Positions 6,144 through 7,818 of a DNA stretch of 7,818 nucleotides are shown here, piece by piece. The notes beneath the pieces are model-generated. The model was not told where the DNA came from, ran no database searches, and saw only the letters and a list, made by a program, of their open reading frames with translations. Position numbers and translations under genes: made by a program. The stretch covers positions 1 through 7,818 of the forward strand of contig JABEUO010000141.1 of NCBI GenBank assembly GCA_013044415.1, in the 5' to 3' direction. The stretch is from Acidimicrobiaceae bacterium. GTDB lineage: Bacteria; Actinomycetota; Acidimicrobiia; Acidimicrobiales; Acidimicrobiaceae. Every line of letters begins with the position of its first letter. Within the stretch, counting starts at the first letter, position 1.

Positions 6144-6731
6144 TCAAATGGGCATTTCCCAGATCGGAAACCAACGAGATACGTCGCTCTCAACCGGCAA
6201 GTCCATCCCCACTACTGACTTCAATGAAAGTTCCCTTTCATTGTCTCGGCGATCTGAACCTATCGGTACGAACGGATAGAAAGTACCTTGCTTATAAAGG
6301 TATATCCAATAGACCTTCTGGTTGGATAGGGCGTCCTGAAATGGGAAGACGCTACAGAGTAACTGTGGCGAGAAACCGTGGTCCTCTAGAGTCCTGTTAA
6401 CAAGGTGAACTTGGGTGACTAGATTTTCAAGTTCCTGTCCCGAAATTACCACCCAGCTGTATCCGAAGGAATCATTGACCTGGCTTATTTCAGGTTTTCC
6501 GCCGGAGTCATCCGGGGCAGCGGTCGCCTTGAGTACTTCGGTAAATTCCGCAGATGTATTCGCAAAAGCCGATCCGGAGGCGGGCTTGAAGCAAACCGCA
6601 GCGGTGTTGAGCGACTTGAGATTCGCAGACACTGATAGTGTGATAGCGGCCGAGGGCAAGGCGAAGAGCTGGTCAAGGTTAGCCTTTATCGGCTTTGTCT
6701 TACCCATGAGTACGTCTAGAAACTTAACCAT
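6144..6731 (-). CDS. pspAB: PspA-associated protein PspAB
   Basis: This 195-aa soluble protein has no signal peptide or membrane segment. I recognise it from the conserved actinobacterial family found beside htpX. Conserved-looking stretches are the N-terminal FLDVLMGKTKPIKANLDQLFALPSAAITL (4-32), AVCFKPASGSAFA (45-57), DSFGYSWVVI (87-96), LVTQVHLVNRTLEDHGFSPQLLCSVF (104-129), YLYKQGTFYPFVPIGSDRRDNE (144-165) and the end LPVESDVSRWFPIWE (178-192). No catalytic motif is evident. The family is linked to the phage-shock (PspA) envelope-stress response by association, and its biochemical role is not established. ATG 6731 has the SD AGAAGGG on the minus strand 6 nt upstream. It lies 136 bp downstream of htpX on the same strand, so it may be read from an htpX promoter or from its own. 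No pspA gene is in the window. Recognition is from memory of the family rather than from a search. Confidence 0.82.
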   Translation of the reverse strand: MVKFLDVLMGKTKPIKANLDQLFALPSAAITLSVSANLKSLNTAAVCFKPASGSAFANTSAEFTEVLKATAAPDDSGGKPEISQVNDSFGYSWVVISGQELENLVTQVHLVNRTLEDHGFSPQLLCSVFPFQDALSNQKVYWIYLYKQGTFYPFVPIGSDRRDNERELSLKSVVGMDLPVESDVSRWFPIWEMPI

Positions 6732-6752
6732 TCCTATCCCTTCTAGATATTT

Positions 6753-6799
6753 GTCGCACCCAAAAACAGTATTTGGGGTAGGACAGATTTGTGTGCGAC
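6753..6799 (-). promoter_or_regulatory. Nested inverted repeat in the htpX-pspAB gap
   Basis: An outer pair, GTCGCAC (6753-6759) with GTGCGAC (6793-6799), encloses an inner pair, CCCAAA (6759-6764) with TTTGGG (6772-6777), around a 7-nt loop. The C at 6759 is shared. In the pspAB transcript this forms a two-stage stem with a large one-sided internal loop. It ends about 12 nt before the SD of pspAB. No T-run follows on either strand, so it does not look like an intrinsic terminator. Confidence 0.45.
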
Positions 6800-6800
6800 G

Positions 6801-6826
6801 AACCTATGGATGGTCATTAGTAGGTT
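6801..6826 (-). repeat. Second inverted repeat in the htpX-pspAB gap
   Basis: AACCTA (6801-6806) is the reverse complement of TAGGTT (6821-6826), with a 14-base spacer. Another TAGGTT occurs at 6864-6869 over the end of htpX, and a partial copy (TAGGT) lies near 6832-6836. With the neighbouring nested repeat it makes most of this 136-bp gap palindromic. An operator for a dimeric regulator or a second RNA stem are both possible. A 6-bp match with a long spacer can also arise by chance. Confidence 0.25.
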
Positions 6827-6867
6827 TTATGTAGGTGGGCTTCGAGCCTAATGAACTTTTTGATAGG

Positions 6868-7785
6868 TTATTCGGCTGTACCCAGCTGCCGCTCTAATTC
6901 ATCGAGCTGGGCGAGTCTCTTCTCAAGGGATGGGTGGGTCGAGAATATCGACCCGATACTGATCTGATTTGGCTTGATCGCCGGAGTGAAGTAAAAGGCA
7001 TTAAACGCTGATGCCGATCGAATATCTTTGGTGGGAATCCTTCCCATCTCTCCGGTTATTTTGATCAGTGCACTTTTGAGAAGCGCTGGCCTGCCGATTA
7101 AAATTGCCCCTGACCTGTCAGCAGCGAGCTCTCTATAGCGAGAAAGTGCCCTTATCAGCACGAAGGATATTGCATACACAACAGCCGAGACCACCATAAT
7201 GCCGATTTCGATCATCGCTGTGTTCTGATTGTTGCCCTCTCGATCGCCACCCGTGAACCAGGTCGCATAGAAGGCGAGCCGGGTCAAAAGTCCAGCAACC
7301 ATACCTAAAAAGCTTGCAATGGTCATTACCGCAACGTCTCGGTGGGCGACGTGCGAGAGTTCGTGGGCCAGTACCGCTTCAACCTCAGGTTTTTCCAGTC
7401 GACGCATCAAGCCAGCGGTGACGCAAACCACAGCATTTTTTGGATTTCGACCGGTTGCAAAGGCATTTGGTATGTCAGTATTAGCGATAGCCACCTTCGG
7501 CATCGGCATATCGGCCAAAGTGCAGAGCCTCTGGATTACTTGATATAGCTCGGGTGCCTCGGCTTCGGTGACTAGCCGTCCACCCATCCCAAAGAGTGCG
7601 ATCTTGTCTGAGAAGAAGTACTGCACAAAGAGAATGGCCGCCGCAATCACGAGGACAAGCCCGGTTGCAATGCCGATAGAAAGGAGGATTGCAACGAAGA
7701 TTACATACAGCAAGCCCAAAAGAAAAATGGTCAGCCCCATGCGAGCCTGGAGCCCGGTATCTCTTTGGAATCTAGTCTTGGCCAC
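6868..7785 (-). CDS. htpX: Membrane zinc metalloprotease HtpX (M48B family)
   Basis: HtpX is an integral membrane endopeptidase that degrades misfolded membrane proteins, overlapping with FtsH in quality control. The 305-aa protein is of normal size. Two closely spaced N-terminal hydrophobic segments (about 17-35 and 37-57) are followed by a cytosolic protease region with IPNAFATGRNPKNAVVCVT (105-123) and the zinc motif HELSH (141-145; catalytic E142). Two more hydrophobic segments (about 152-176 and 193-213) precede the third zinc ligand E219 in SRYRELAAD. THPSLEKRLAQL (284-295) is the usual C-terminal family motif. The N-terminus MAKTRFQRDTGLQARM resembles actinobacterial HtpX. The start is GTG, since an in-frame TGA lies two codons upstream with only CTG between. 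The SD GAGAGG (7797-7802) is 11 nt away from GTG, rather long. Pairing with pspAB suggests a role in envelope stress. Confidence 0.95.
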   Translation of the reverse strand: MAKTRFQRDTGLQARMGLTIFLLGLLYVIFVAILLSIGIATGLVLVIAAAILFVQYFFSDKIALFGMGGRLVTEAEAPELYQVIQRLCTLADMPMPKVAIANTDIPNAFATGRNPKNAVVCVTAGLMRRLEKPEVEAVLAHELSHVAHRDVAVMTIASFLGMVAGLLTRLAFYATWFTGGDREGNNQNTAMIEIGIMVVSAVVYAISFVLIRALSRYRELAADRSGAILIGRPALLKSALIKITGEMGRIPTKDIRSASAFNAFYFTPAIKPNQISIGSIFSTHPSLEKRLAQLDELERQLGTAE

Positions 7786-7818
7786 CAGTCAATGATCCTC
7801 TCACTTGGTAAGTTTTGG

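Noticed and set aside
6415..6834. 139-codon open frame on the plus strand opposite pspAB
   Set aside because: It lies antisense to a gene with strong family conservation, its sequence is low-complexity and unlike any family I know, and it has no convincing SD.
1..7818. Mobile element, CRISPR array, tRNA/rRNA or defence system
   Set aside because: No transposase, integrase, regularly spaced repeats, tRNA cloverleaf or defence-type protein is visible. All eight genes are recognisable chromosomal families with similar base use.

Overview
This 7.8-kb window is an ordinary-looking, fully chromosomal stretch of roughly 50% G+C that encodes eight complete proteins and shows no mobile element, CRISPR array, tRNA or rRNA. 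The protein types point to an actinobacterium. The HtpX N-terminus is the actinobacterial form, a PspAB-type gene sits beside htpX, and scpA-scpB-rluB occur in the usual order. The moderate G+C, the frequent TTG/GTG starts and the aroH-aroA genes next to the scp cluster fit a lineage such as the Acidimicrobiia. That last placement is an inference from remembered gene content, not from a search.

Left arm, plus strand. A terminator-like hairpin with a T-tract lies at the left edge. It is followed by mtnN (methylthioadenosine/S-adenosylhomocysteine nucleosidase), then by scpA and scpB (the two non-SMC subunits of the chromosome-condensing SMC complex) and rluB (23S rRNA pseudouridine synthase). 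scpB and rluB overlap by 8 bp. A structured 74-bp gap leads to a pirin-family cupin, then to aroH (monofunctional AroH-type chorismate mutase) and aroA (EPSP synthase). The last two act directly before and directly after chorismate synthase in the shikimate route to aromatic amino acids. All seven genes could be read in one direction, but only scpA-scpB-rluB and possibly aroH-aroA look tightly linked.

Right arm, minus strand. htpX (membrane zinc metalloprotease) is followed by pspAB (PspA-associated protein), so this is a small envelope-stress/membrane-quality-control pair. pspAB runs into aroA tail to tail, with one base between the two stop codons and no visible terminator.

The most interesting signals are not protein genes but RNA-scale structures in the gaps. 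An 8-bp hairpin just before aroH would, if folded, bring an otherwise too distant Shine-Dalgarno sequence to normal spacing from the ATG. A three-part 16-bp stem abuts the pirin ribosome binding site. A nested inverted repeat lies between htpX and pspAB. mtnN appears to start at a TTG behind an almost complete anti-SD match that itself contains a decoy GTG. I saw no evidence of a novel multi-gene system.
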